From the NCBI RefSeq assembly GCF_034931125.1, contig NZ_JAYGHM010000027.1, positions 33,294 through 97,293 of the forward strand: a stretch of DNA of 64,000 nucleotides. The letters run 5' to 3'. This DNA comes from Rivularia sp034931125 (GTDB lineage Bacteria; Cyanobacteriota; Cyanobacteriia; Cyanobacteriales; Nostocaceae). The translations under genes and the position numbers were made by a program. The notes under the pieces are model-generated. The model saw only the letters and a list, made by a program, of their open reading frames with translations. It was not told where the DNA came from and ran no database searches. This document shows positions 53,315 through 62,587 of the stretch, piece by piece (the stretch's first letter is position 1; every line of letters begins with the position of its first letter).

Positions 53315-54091
53315 ATGGCAAATTTAGAGCATTTAACTTTACTTAAAATTGGTACTCTTACACGGGATGATTGGAGGAAGCAAAATCCTCAAGTTACTCC
53401 CGATTTAAGTTCTGCAAATTTGTTTGGATACAATCTTACAGAAGCAAACCTCCAAGGAGTAAATTTAAGCTATGTAATTTTAGAAAATGCTTTGTTAGTC
53501 CAGGCAAATTTGATTGATGCTGACTTTAATAGTGCAAATCTTTGTCGTGCAAATTTAAGCAAAGCTGATTTAAGAACCGCTAACTTTAGTCTTGCTAAAC
53601 TCTGTGGTGCTAACCTGACAAGGGCTAATTTAAGTTTTGCTAATTTGATTGGAGTTGATTTAAGCTATGCTAATTTGCAAGATGCTTTGATGAATCAAAC
53701 TAATTTAATTGGAACTAATTTAAAAGACGCAAATATTAAAGGTGCCGATTTGGGAAGAGCAAAGTTAAACCGCGCTAATCTTTGGAAAGCGAAGTTACAT
53801 GATGCTAATTTGAACGAAGCTGAACTGAGAAACGCGAATTTGTACGAAGTAGAAGCGATGGGTGCTTATTTTTATAAAGCTGATTTAAGTAAAGCGAATT
53901 TAACTAAAGCTCACCTAAGCGGTGCATATTTACTGCAAGCCGATTTAACAGATGCCGATTTGACAAATGCTGATTTGAGATGGGCAAATTTAAGAGGGGC
54001 AAATTTTACGGGTGCAAATCTTACAGGTGCAAGACTCCAAGGTGCAAAGCTGCTCGGAGCTAATTTTGATCGAGCAATAGCTGATGATTGA
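53315..54091 (+). CDS. Pentapeptide-repeat protein
   Basis: 258 residues. A short N-terminal cap (about 1-30) precedes roughly 40 consecutive A(D/N)LXX pentapeptides, such as ANLSKADLRTANFSLAKL and ADLTDADLTNADLRWANL. These build a quadrilateral right-handed beta-helix. No other domain, signal peptide or membrane segment. Only 9 bases separate it from ccmP and the strand is the same, so the two are probably one operon. Function unknown; a link to carboxysomes is inferred from position only. Confidence 0.93.
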   Translation: MANLEHLTLLKIGTLTRDDWRKQNPQVTPDLSSANLFGYNLTEANLQGVNLSYVILENALLVQANLIDADFNSANLCRANLSKADLRTANFSLAKLCGANLTRANLSFANLIGVDLSYANLQDALMNQTNLIGTNLKDANIKGADLGRAKLNRANLWKAKLHDANLNEAELRNANLYEVEAMGAYFYKADLSKANLTKAHLSGAYLLQADLTDADLTNADLRWANLRGANFTGANLTGARLQGAKLLGANFDRAIADD

Positions 54092-54298
54092 TTATTAATA
54101 AAAATAATTTTAATTACATAAACTCGCATATTTACCAACAGTAAATTCCACAAAGTTAATCATTTTATTTGACCATCGGATTAGCTGATTTCGCTACTCC
54201 CTAATCCCTTGCCCTAATTACTATTTGCATTGAAATTTAAGTACGAATTTTGGGAATACTAAGCTTAGCAATCATTATCAACGGGGAGCAAGCGGTCG

Positions 54299-55357
54299 AT
54301 GCAGAAAAACAAATGGGATTCTAATTTAAAAAACACACTTCCTTTACATATTCCTACGGAATTTATCGACAAAGTTATAGAAAATGGTAACAACCAAGTT
54401 GAATCATCAACTCAGGAATCTTCCGGGGAAGAGTCATTTGAAGCATCCGAATTATTAGAGCAAGGAATTCAACATCAACAAGCTGGAGAATTTAATGCTG
54501 CAATCAAGTCTTTACAACACTCATTAGCATTATTCCAAGCTTATGGAAATACTCAAAAGCAGGCTCAAGCACTTTCTTGTTTAGCGCTAGTAGCTTACTG
54601 TTCAGGTGACTATAAAAGCGTTATATCTTATGCTGAGCAATGTTTGTCTTTAGCTAGAGATACTCAAGAACAGCGTTTACAGGTACAAGCGCTTTCGCAT
54701 CTAGGTAATGCTTATCGTCATATTAAACAGCAGAAGAAAGCTACTGAATATTTACAAGAGTGTTTGGAAATAGCTCAAAAATTACAAGATACTCGCTCTC
54801 AAATAGCAGCACTTAATAATTTAGGATTAGTTTATAAAGCTTTAAACAACCTTTCTAAAGCAATAGAGTATCAAGAAAAAAGTTTAAAGTTAGTCCGAGA
54901 AATACAGGATAATTGGGGAGAAGAACAAATATTAAAAAATTTGGGTAATGCCTGGTACGCTTTAACTAATTATGCCAAAGCTACCGCATACTATGAAGAT
55001 TGCATCGTTGTATCTCGTTTGCTCAAAAATAGTCGGACTACCATCCAAGTCTTAAAAAATCTTGGTAATGCTTATTATGCTTTAGGTGAATATAAAAAAG
55101 TGATTATTTATTATGAAGAACGCTTGCAGTTAGCAAAAGAAATTCATGATACCCGCGCTCAAGAACAATCTTTAGGTAGCTTGGGAGTTGCTTGTGAAGC
55201 TTTAGGTGACTATGAAGGGGCAATATCTTATCATGAAGAACGCTTGCGAATAGCCAAAGCTATTAAAGACCGTCGCAGTGAAGACCAGGCTCGTGCTAGC
55301 CTCAAAACAGCTTGTTATGCGATGGGTGACTACGGGAGAGCGATCAAGTACGATTAA
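54299..55357 (+). CDS. Tetratricopeptide-repeat protein
   Basis: 352 residues. After a polar region (1-55) come about seven TPRs of the 40-residue kind, with repeating patterns such as ALNNLGLVYKALNNLSKAIE, VLKNLGNAYYALGEYKKVII and SLGSLGVACEALGDYEGAIS. This is the layout of Rapsyn/LGN-like TPR proteins and serves protein-protein contacts. It has no enzyme domain and no signal peptide. It lies about 200 bases after the pentapeptide gene on the same strand; cotranscription is uncertain. Confidence 0.92.
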   Translation: MQKNKWDSNLKNTLPLHIPTEFIDKVIENGNNQVESSTQESSGEESFEASELLEQGIQHQQAGEFNAAIKSLQHSLALFQAYGNTQKQAQALSCLALVAYCSGDYKSVISYAEQCLSLARDTQEQRLQVQALSHLGNAYRHIKQQKKATEYLQECLEIAQKLQDTRSQIAALNNLGLVYKALNNLSKAIEYQEKSLKLVREIQDNWGEEQILKNLGNAWYALTNYAKATAYYEDCIVVSRLLKNSRTTIQVLKNLGNAYYALGEYKKVIIYYEERLQLAKEIHDTRAQEQSLGSLGVACEALGDYEGAISYHEERLRIAKAIKDRRSEDQARASLKTACYAMGDYGRAIKYD

Positions 55358-55720
55358 AGGACTTAGCAAAAAGGCATATTCTGCTCGTAGGGTGCTGTGA
55401 CACTATGTTTGATTTTAACGCAATAATAAGGTTTTAGTGTCACGCACCAACCGGGCTTTTGTGACAATTGCGGCCATTCCTGAATTATTTTAAGCATGAA
55501 TTGTGAATTATGAATTATCAATTAAGTAGGTCAGCGTTAAAAATCACAATTATGAAAAGGGAGTAGGGAGTAGGGACAAGGCTTTGATACATTACATAGT
55601 TGGTTTTATTTGTGCCGACTTACTTATCAATTGTCTTCTGTTTTTAATTGTGACAGAATTGACTCAAAGATTTGATTTTTTGGAACTACTTAAATATTTA
55701 GTTGATTCATAATTCATTTT
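55358..55720. other. 363-bp intergenic region with a hairpin and dispersed repeats
   Basis: GGTGCTGTGACACT (55391-55404) and AGTGTCACGCACC (55436-55448) form a 13-bp stem with one bulge. A GGGAGTAGG heptamer run (55560-55575) and a dispersed sequence at 55592-55628 (also at 21842) follow. No gene. Confidence 0.65.
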
Positions 55721-56404
55721 TTATCCTTTAACAGATTGCTGCTGAAGATATTCCAAAGCTTCTTGGGTTTTGACTTGGGGAAATTCTACGTAGAAATTAC
55801 TTACGCTTAAAAAAGATTTTGGTGTTGCTAGAACGATCGCCTTTTCACCCCATTTATACAACCAAGGAATTAGTTTTTGAGGTGCAACTGGAGTACACAG
55901 CCAAATTTGCGCGGGATTTAATTTTCTTAGAGCGGTTGCAGCAACTGCGATCGTCATACCTGTAGCAATACCATCATCAATTAAAAGAATAGTTTTTCCC
56001 TCAACATTCACGGTCGGACAAGCAGAACTTAATTGTGCTTTTAAATCCACAGCGCATTCCATTGCTGCATTTAAACTTGCTTGACGTTTTTCCCGCGAAT
56101 AAAATTTAAAGCGAAATACCTTATTCTCTGACCAAATAACGCTTCCCGAAGCAGTCACCGCACCAATAGCTAACTCCTCATTTTGAGGATGAGTAATTTT
56201 TTTCGCCACTTCTATATTCATGGGACAATCAAGCAAACGCGCTACTGGTAACGCAACTGGTAATCCCCCTCTAGGTAAAGCATAAACAATTGGGATTGGT
56301 TTTAATCCAGTTTCAACCGCTTGTTTGTTCAATTCAGTCCGAATTGCTTGCGCTAACTCAACACCAGCAGCCTCACGATTTTGAAAAAGTGGATTGTATA
56401 ACAT
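55721..56404 (-). CDS. Phosphoribosyltransferase-domain protein
   Basis: 227 residues. The PRPP-binding motif is LLIDDGIATGMT (about 137-148), preceded by ALPRGGLPVALPVARLL and a KKITHPQNEELAIGAV segment. This layout is that of the stand-alone cyanobacterial/actinobacterial 'predicted phosphoribosyltransferase' group rather than of a known nucleotide salvage enzyme. It is soluble. No biosynthetic neighbours hint at a substrate. ATG start at 56404. Confidence 0.88.
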   Translation of the reverse strand: MLYNPLFQNREAAGVELAQAIRTELNKQAVETGLKPIPIVYALPRGGLPVALPVARLLDCPMNIEVAKKITHPQNEELAIGAVTASGSVIWSENKVFRFKFYSREKRQASLNAAMECAVDLKAQLSSACPTVNVEGKTILLIDDGIATGMTIAVAATALRKLNPAQIWLCTPVAPQKLIPWLYKWGEKAIVLATPKSFLSVSNFYVEFPQVKTQEALEYLQQQSVKG

Positions 56405-56567
56405 GATTTGCTAAACACTTTACAACGGTATGCTTTGAATCTCGCTGTCGTCTACCCTTAATAGCTGATATAATCAGAAGTTTATAGATATAAGTATTAC
56501 GCAAAAAAAGCGTAGACAAACCAATCTTTTTAGAGATTCTTTTCTCAAACGCAAGTTTTTATTTGAA

Positions 56568-57245
56568 ATGAACAGCGAAAATCAGTTAAGTCTTTTTGAG
56601 GACTCGACTCTTGACCAAAAAAAACTTATTCCCACAGATGCCAAAATTCCTATTCCTCCAGGCACTTATTCAAGCATGATGGAATTGGCTCAACATTGCA
56701 ATAATTGCGATCGTTGTCCGTTAGGAAAAACTCGCCAAAATGCAGTTGTTGGTAGAGGAAATTTGCAAGCATCGATCGTGATTATTGGGGAAGCACCAGG
56801 TCAAAACGAGGATGAAACCGGACTACCTTTTGTTGGAAGAGCAGGACAGTTGCTGGAAAAAATTTTGGCATCTGTAAAACTTGATAGCGAACAAGATGTA
56901 TACATTGCCAATATTAATAAATGTCGTCCTCCTGAAAATCGCAATCCAACTACTGAAGAAGTCAACGCTTGTAAACCTTACCTTCTAGAACAAATCCGGC
57001 TGGTTGACCCAAAAATCATCCTTCTGACAGGTGCAACAGCGCTCAAGGGTTTACTTGGGGAAAAACGCGGAATTACCAAAATTCGCGGTCAGTGGATCGA
57101 GTGGGAAGGTCGTTTGTGTATGCCTATTTTTCATCCTGCTTATTTGTTACGTAATGCTTCCCGCGAAGCCGGTAGTCCTAAATGGTTGATGTGGCAAGAT
57201 ATACAGGCTGTACGGGCGAAGTTTGACGAGATTGAGAAAAGTTAG
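56568..57245 (+). CDS. Uracil-DNA glycosylase, family 4 (Fe-S type)
   Basis: 225 residues. Iron-sulfur Cys ligands: CNNCDRCPLGKTR near the N-terminus and later CRPPENRNPTTEEVNACKPY. The uracil-binding motif GEAPGQNEDETGLPFVGRAG and the second motif HPAYLLRN are present. Family 4 glycosylases remove uracil from DNA after cytosine deamination. ATG start. The first 30 residues are variable. It is monocistronic and ends at the edge of a repeat island. Confidence 0.94.
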   Translation: MNSENQLSLFEDSTLDQKKLIPTDAKIPIPPGTYSSMMELAQHCNNCDRCPLGKTRQNAVVGRGNLQASIVIIGEAPGQNEDETGLPFVGRAGQLLEKILASVKLDSEQDVYIANINKCRPPENRNPTTEEVNACKPYLLEQIRLVDPKIILLTGATALKGLLGEKRGITKIRGQWIEWEGRLCMPIFHPAYLLRNASREAGSPKWLMWQDIQAVRAKFDEIEKS

Positions 57246-57283
57246 TTGGAATCTGGTAGTCAAAATCATTCATTTTGACAGGT

Positions 57284-57416
57284 TCGGGTAATGCGACACT
57301 GCGCGAATCTGCGCTTACGCACACGCTCGTTGCTTTTAGCCCGCTCGCTAATTGTTACGAGCGACCAAGATGGTCGCACTACGAATTTCTTACCCATCAT
57401 ATTTAATGTGGTCGAG
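57284..57416. mobile_element. MITE-like unit, first of a pair
   Basis: It runs from TGCGACACTGCGCG to CGCACTACGAATTTCTTACC and AATGTGGTCGA, the right end shared with the 17 kb units and, inverted, with 32696-32720. The interior has CTTACGCACACGCTCG and GCGACCAAGATGGTCGC modules. No ORF. Confidence 0.6.
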
Positions 57417-57425
57417 TACTAGTAC

Positions 57426-57660
57426 TTGACCATATAAGTTATGAGGAGTTAACGTAGTGCGTGTGCGTAAGCGCAGACTCACGAAGTGTGCGCGTTCACC
57501 GCAAGGTGTTCCCGCAGGGTAGCGCAAGCGTCTCGCTCGCTATTGGTCACGATGGTAGTGCGAGCGTCCCGCTCGCTGGCTACCACGAGCGTTTGCGTAA
57601 GCGCAGATTCGCGCAGCGTCGCACTACGAATGTTTTACCTATCAGAATTAACGTGGTCGA
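57426..57660. mobile_element. MITE-like unit, second of a pair
   Basis: Left end TTGACCATATAAGTTATGAG leads to AACGTAGTGCG. The right end is CGCACTACGAATGTTTTACC and AATTAACGTGGTCGA, an imperfect inverted copy of the left. ACTAGTACT sits between this unit and the previous one, as in the 17 kb island. The interior encodes no convincing protein. Confidence 0.65.
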
Positions 57661-57847
57661 ATATTAGAAGATTCTTTAACGGTAGATTTTCGCGAAACTG
57701 CGATTAATTACGGAGACGTTGCACTGCAAGGTCTCTACATTATTAACTTTAAATAGGATATTTTTTTAATCTAAAATCTAAAATCTAAAATCTAAAATAA
57801 AAAGGTGGACATCAACGATCCACCCTACACAAAATTTAAAATGTTAA

Positions 57848-58675
57848 TTAAACTTTTGTTCTATCGGTTAAAATCTCATATCCAGTTTCTGTGACTAACA
57901 CGGTATGCTCAAACTGTGCTGAGTAAGAATTATCTACCGTTACCGCAGTCCAACGGTCGGATAAGGTTTTACAACATTTAGAACCAGCATTTAAAATTGG
58001 TTCAATTGCCAATGTCATTCCTTTACGCAATTTGACATTAGGCATTTCACGGGTGCGGAAGTTAAAAACTGAAGGTTCTTCATGTAAATTTCTGCCGACA
58101 CCATGTCCGGTAAAGTCTTCAACTACACTAAAACCATTTGATTTTACATGGTCTTCAATAGCACCAGCAATATCCATTAAGTAATTACCGGCTTTAACTT
58201 GTTCGATGCCTTTATATAGAGATTCTTCGGCAACGCGAATCAGTTTTGCATCATTAGGCTTTACTTCTTCAACCGCGATTGTTATACAAGAATCACCGTG
58301 AAATCCCTGATAGAAAGCGCCCGTGTCAACTTTTAAAACATCCCCCGTGCGGATGACTTTCTTGGGGCTGGGAATACCATGTACGACTTCGTTGTTGATA
58401 CTAGAACAAATAGAACCTTTAAAACCGTGATATCCCTTAAAGCTAGGTGTTGCACCCATTTCTCTGATGCGTTTCTCAGCATAAGCATCTAAATCTGCTG
58501 TAGTCATTCCTGGCTTTACTAACTCAGAAATTTCTTTTAATACAGTTGCGACAATTTTTCCCGATTGACGCATAATTTCAATTTCACGCGGCGATTTTAT
58601 TTCAATTCCCCTACGCTGTTTTTTGGGACGACTATCTTGAGATGGTTGAGAAAGCAGGTTAGTAAAGATGTTCAT
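57848..58675 (-). CDS. map: Methionine aminopeptidase, type I
   Basis: 275 residues. The five metal ligands are seen in VDTGAFYQGFHGDSC (two Asp), FTGHGVGRNLHEEP (His), LAIEPIL (Glu) and QFEHTVLV (Glu). The N-terminal 25 residues (Ser/Gln/Arg/Lys rich) extend beyond the minimal E. coli enzyme and are common among bacterial isoforms. It removes the initiator Met from new proteins. ATG start at 58675; the gene stands alone. Confidence 0.96.
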   Translation of the reverse strand: MNIFTNLLSQPSQDSRPKKQRRGIEIKSPREIEIMRQSGKIVATVLKEISELVKPGMTTADLDAYAEKRIREMGATPSFKGYHGFKGSICSSINNEVVHGIPSPKKVIRTGDVLKVDTGAFYQGFHGDSCITIAVEEVKPNDAKLIRVAEESLYKGIEQVKAGNYLMDIAGAIEDHVKSNGFSVVEDFTGHGVGRNLHEEPSVFNFRTREMPNVKLRKGMTLAIEPILNAGSKCCKTLSDRWTAVTVDNSYSAQFEHTVLVTETGYEILTDRTKV

Positions 58676-59054
58676 AAGATAAAAAAAGGGAAAGCGTGTT
58701 GCCGCTTAAATGTAAATTGATTTACTCGCTAATTGAGAAATACTGTATATATTTTAAGTTAACTTATTTTGTGCCTGCTATGGAGGATGGAGGAGTTAGG
58801 AGTTANNNNNNNNNNNNNNNNNNNNNNNNNNNNNNNNNNNNNNNNNNNNNNNNNNNNNNNNNNNNNNNNNNNNNNNNNNNNNNNNNNNNNNNNNNNNNNN
58901 NNNNNNNNNNNNNNNNNNNNNNNNNNNNNNNNNNNNNNNNNNNGGAGTTAGGAGTGAGGAGTTAGGAGTTAGGAGTTAATAATTACGAATTGTCTCCCCA
59001 TCCCCCCATCTCCCCATCTCCCCATCCCCCCATCTCCCCATCTCCCCATCTTCC
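58676..59054. other. 379-bp region with assembly gap inside heptamer repeats
   Basis: Ns fill 58806-58943. Both sides are GGAGTTA heptamers (58791-58805 and 58944-58977), so the gap lies within a long array of that unit. A CTCCCCATC-type array follows (58992-59052). No gene. Confidence 0.9.
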
Positions 59055-61889
59055 CTACTGATCGCCTTTTTTCCCTTTGTCAGCTAAAACTGCTGGTCCT
59101 GCGGTTACTACTACAATTTTGTCTGGATAAAGTAGCTCGCTGGCTGCTTGATTAACTTGGGCAGGTGTAACTGCTTGAATTTTATCAGTATAGCTACGTA
59201 GCTCTTCTGTATCTAAACCTAATACGTTATTTCTAATAATCCTATAGGTTAATTCATCTGGAGAAGCGAGAGAAACGTTGTAATTGCCAGTCAAGTTGTG
59301 TTTTGCATTCTCAACCTCCGCAGATGTAACACCCTTTTTATGCATATCTTCTAGAAGTTGGCGGGTGCTAGCGATCGCCTTTACGGTATCTTCGGGACTT
59401 GTTTGCATTTCAATCAAAAATGTCCCGGAATTTCTCCCAGCGAGAAAGTTACTATAAATACCGTAAGTTAAGCCTAAGCGATCGCGTATTTGAGAACCAA
59501 GTCTACTTGATATGGTATCTCCACCCAAAATATGATTTAAAATTGTTGCTGCATAGTATCTAGGATCTTGACGGTTAATTGCTTTGCTACCCATGAAGGT
59601 AACTGCTTGCGCTTTTCCAGCAACTACGGGATTAACCCGGACTATTGATTCGGGCAAATGTACTGATGGATAATCAATTTTAGGTATTTTCCCCGAAACT
59701 TGCCAATCACCAAATTTTGTTTCAATCAGTTTTTTGACTGCTATGGGTTCAAAATTACCAACTAAAGCTAATACTGTGGTGTCGGGACGATAATGCTTTT
59801 TGTGAAAATTTACAACATCAGCACGAGTAATTTTGTGCAAACTCTGTTCTGAAGGAAAACTATAAGAAGGATGTGTTTTCGGAAAAACTGTCTGTGAAAA
59901 GGTTCTTTGAGCAACTTCTTCTGGATCGTCCAAGTCTTGCTTGAGAGCAGTTAAAGCTTGTTGACGGGTTAGCTGTAATTGCTGACGGGGAAAGGTCGGA
60001 TTTCTAATCGCATTTCCTAACGTTTCCACTAAAACTGATAAGTTATCCGACAAGCTGTTACCTTCAATATAAATACCTTCACGGTAGGTTTTAAAGTCTA
60101 AACTTGCGCCGCAATCATCCATTATTCTAGCTATACTCAGGAAATCTTGATCTTTAGTACCGTTGATCAAATTATCTGCAACTAAAGATGCTAATCCTGC
60201 TTTATTATGCGAGTCAAATTCCGCACCAGCTTTAATATAACCAGCTAAAGTTACTGTAGAAGTACTTTTATCTGGTAGCAGTAAAATCTCTAAACCATTA
60301 GGTAAAGTAAACTTGGACGGTATGATTCGACTTGTGGAAGCGATAGTCGAATCTACTGCTGGTAAGTACTTAATTATGTCCCCGCTCGCTACGGTACTTT
60401 TAGAAAAGTGTTCGCTGTTTTCCGTATAAAGTTGTTTGCGATCGCTTTTTTCTTTAGCTTTTAACTGAGTTGGTTCAAAAAAGCCTACTGCTCGATCGCT
60501 CTGTGCGAGGTATTTTTGAGCGACTCGACGTACATCTTGGGCTGTGACTTTTTGAATGGCAGCTAAATAGCGATCGGTATAAGTATAATCTCCAGTGGTT
60601 GCTTCATCATTACCCAACTGCATCGCTAAAGAGGTAATATCACGGTTACTTAAAATTACTGAAGCTTCTAACTGCGCTTTTGCTCTATTTAATTCTTCTG
60701 AAGTAACTTCTTCATTTCTTAAATCGCTGATTTCACGATTAACTATAGATTCAATTTTGGATAATTTAGCAGTGGAATTCGCCGTTACTAATAATTCATA
60801 CCAACCAGCTTCTTGTAAACTAACTACAGTCGCAGATACATCATTAGCTATTCCCGAATCTACTAAATTTTGATACAAACGCGAGTTTCTTCCTTCTGCG
60901 AAGATATAATCCATCACATCCAAAACTGGTACATCAGGATGTTTCGCTGAAGGTAAAGTATATACAGCTTGAAATAAAGGTGCAGCCCCCGGTTGTTTTA
61001 ATACAATTGGTTGGGAGGAATTTGTAATAATAGAATTTTTAACTGTAGCTTGTTCTAAAAAATTTTTATTTTGGTTTACAGGTATATTTTCAAATATATC
61101 TTTGACAGCTTGAATCGTTTTAGCGCTTTCAAAATCACCGACAATTACTAATATGGCATTGTTAGGACTATAAAAATTCTCATAGTATTTTTTTACCTGC
61201 TCTACAGTAAATTTTTCTACATCCTTCTCCGTACCGCCTACAGGTAATCCATAAGGATGGTTGGGAAAAGCTGCCCGCATTACTGCTTGATTCAAGCGGT
61301 ATTCCGGACCATTTTCGTAACCTTTCAACTCCGAAATTACTACCCGTTTTTCACTTTCTAGCTGTTCGGTGTCAATAACAGCATTTTGCATTCTATCTGC
61401 TTCTAAAGTTAAAATCGCTTTTAATTTATTACGTTCGGCAGTACTGTAATAGACTGTTTGGTCGTGACTGGTAAAAGCATTTGAATCGCTACCCAAAGCA
61501 CTAAAAAGTCGCCCAAACTGTACCGGACGGCTCTTTGTACCTTTGAACATCATATGTTCCAATTGGTGAGCAATACCGTTCACACCTGGTTTTTCATTGC
61601 GGGTTCCTACCTTGTACCACATCTGTACGCTAACCACTGGTGCGGTATGTACTTCTTTGGTAATGACTGTAAGACCATTTTCTAAGATAATTTTATTAAC
61701 GTTGTCCGCGACTGTTAATACCGTCTTTTTCTGTGCCACTAATTGTTTATTACTATTTACGCATTTAGACACAGCCACAAGTTTGCTGTAACTTGATTCA
61801 CCACCAAGAAATAGAGCTAGGATCAGCCCTAGTCCTAAAAGCAAATACGGAAAACGACGAACACGCAATAATCTAAAATATACAGACAT
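59055..61889 (-). CDS. M16 (pitrilysin-type) zinc metallopeptidase, two fused units
   Basis: 944 residues. An N-terminal membrane helix or signal (about 12-30) is followed by a catalytic M16 unit with His108, Glu111 and His112 (HQLEHMMFKGT), and a distal Glu in VVISELKGYENG. A second M16-like unit (about 520-930) lacks the HxxEH motif but keeps the fold blocks (GLASLVADNLINGT, LGGDTISSRLGSQIRDRLGL). In many bacteria the two units are separate genes; here they are fused. It is likely anchored outside the cytoplasm and degrades peptides. Start ATG 61889. Confidence 0.94.
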   Translation of the reverse strand: MSVYFRLLRVRRFPYLLLGLGLILALFLGGESSYSKLVAVSKCVNSNKQLVAQKKTVLTVADNVNKIILENGLTVITKEVHTAPVVSVQMWYKVGTRNEKPGVNGIAHQLEHMMFKGTKSRPVQFGRLFSALGSDSNAFTSHDQTVYYSTAERNKLKAILTLEADRMQNAVIDTEQLESEKRVVISELKGYENGPEYRLNQAVMRAAFPNHPYGLPVGGTEKDVEKFTVEQVKKYYENFYSPNNAILVIVGDFESAKTIQAVKDIFENIPVNQNKNFLEQATVKNSIITNSSQPIVLKQPGAAPLFQAVYTLPSAKHPDVPVLDVMDYIFAEGRNSRLYQNLVDSGIANDVSATVVSLQEAGWYELLVTANSTAKLSKIESIVNREISDLRNEEVTSEELNRAKAQLEASVILSNRDITSLAMQLGNDEATTGDYTYTDRYLAAIQKVTAQDVRRVAQKYLAQSDRAVGFFEPTQLKAKEKSDRKQLYTENSEHFSKSTVASGDIIKYLPAVDSTIASTSRIIPSKFTLPNGLEILLLPDKSTSTVTLAGYIKAGAEFDSHNKAGLASLVADNLINGTKDQDFLSIARIMDDCGASLDFKTYREGIYIEGNSLSDNLSVLVETLGNAIRNPTFPRQQLQLTRQQALTALKQDLDDPEEVAQRTFSQTVFPKTHPSYSFPSEQSLHKITRADVVNFHKKHYRPDTTVLALVGNFEPIAVKKLIETKFGDWQVSGKIPKIDYPSVHLPESIVRVNPVVAGKAQAVTFMGSKAINRQDPRYYAATILNHILGGDTISSRLGSQIRDRLGLTYGIYSNFLAGRNSGTFLIEMQTSPEDTVKAIASTRQLLEDMHKKGVTSAEVENAKHNLTGNYNVSLASPDELTYRIIRNNVLGLDTEELRSYTDKIQAVTPAQVNQAASELLYPDKIVVVTAGPAVLADKGKKGDQ

Positions 61890-62038
61890 TTATTTGCTTG
61901 ATTAATCTGTAAGCTGAACTACAGATTTTTTTTAATTGAATATAGTTTAATCGCTCGAATGAATCTGCTGCCTCGGGAACACTACAGAGAGCATTTATTC
62001 TACAGATAAAAGTAATTATTTACAACTATTTAGTTTTT

Positions 62039-62476
62039 TTAGTTTTCTAAACTACGAATAAATTCCAAAGGTAAGTTATCGGCATCAGCAATAAAAGCAA
62101 CTTCATAGATACAACTGCCTATTTGCTGCTGAGTGGGTTCTAAAAGTACCTTCAAGGGCTGGATTATTTCTGGTTGCTTGCGGGATGCTTCGGCAAAATT
62201 CTGTTTAATATTTGCCAGCCAACTAGGTAAATCGGATGCGACTTCGCTTATATCGAAAGATAAATGGTAGTACCCGACATAATGTTCATCAGCAAATGCA
62301 TCCGCAGCAGGTTTAGGCTCAGGAATTTGAATTAATTCAATCCTCCCGAACAATCCCTCCATCCAACAAGCCAAAGTATAGCCAGTGGTGAAGCGCTCGC
62401 ATACTTGAAAATCTAACTGTTCGTAAAAGGCGATCGCCTGATGGATATCCGCAGTCCGAATAGAAGCATGGTGCAT
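62039..62476 (-). CDS. VOC (glyoxalase/dioxygenase superfamily) protein
   Basis: 145 residues. It starts MHHASIRTADIHQAIAFYEQ, the standard first beta-alpha of the VOC fold, with a partner strand YYHLSFDIS and a closing strand YEVAFIADADNLPLEFIRS. His and Glu residues are placed as metal ligands (H3, E at about 136). The substrate is unknown. ATG start. Monocistronic between M16 and the next gene. Confidence 0.88.
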   Translation of the reverse strand: MHHASIRTADIHQAIAFYEQLDFQVCERFTTGYTLACWMEGLFGRIELIQIPEPKPAADAFADEHYVGYYHLSFDISEVASDLPSWLANIKQNFAEASRKQPEIIQPLKVLLEPTQQQIGSCIYEVAFIADADNLPLEFIRSLEN

Positions 62477-62587
62477 CTTAGATAATCTTCAATAGTCTTA
62501 AATAGTACCAAAATATCGAAAATATGATTGAAATTTATAAAAACAAAGGTTAGGAGCGATCAAACACCCAACTCCTAACATTTCCGA

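Noticed and set aside
57461..57707. Two overlapping plus-strand frames of 68 and 73 codons
   Set aside because: They lie wholly within the second MITE-like unit and consist of Ser/Arg/Val-rich text generated by its GCGAGCG modules.
58696..58965. Frames running through the second N gap
   Set aside because: They are made of Ns and GGAGTTA heptamers only.
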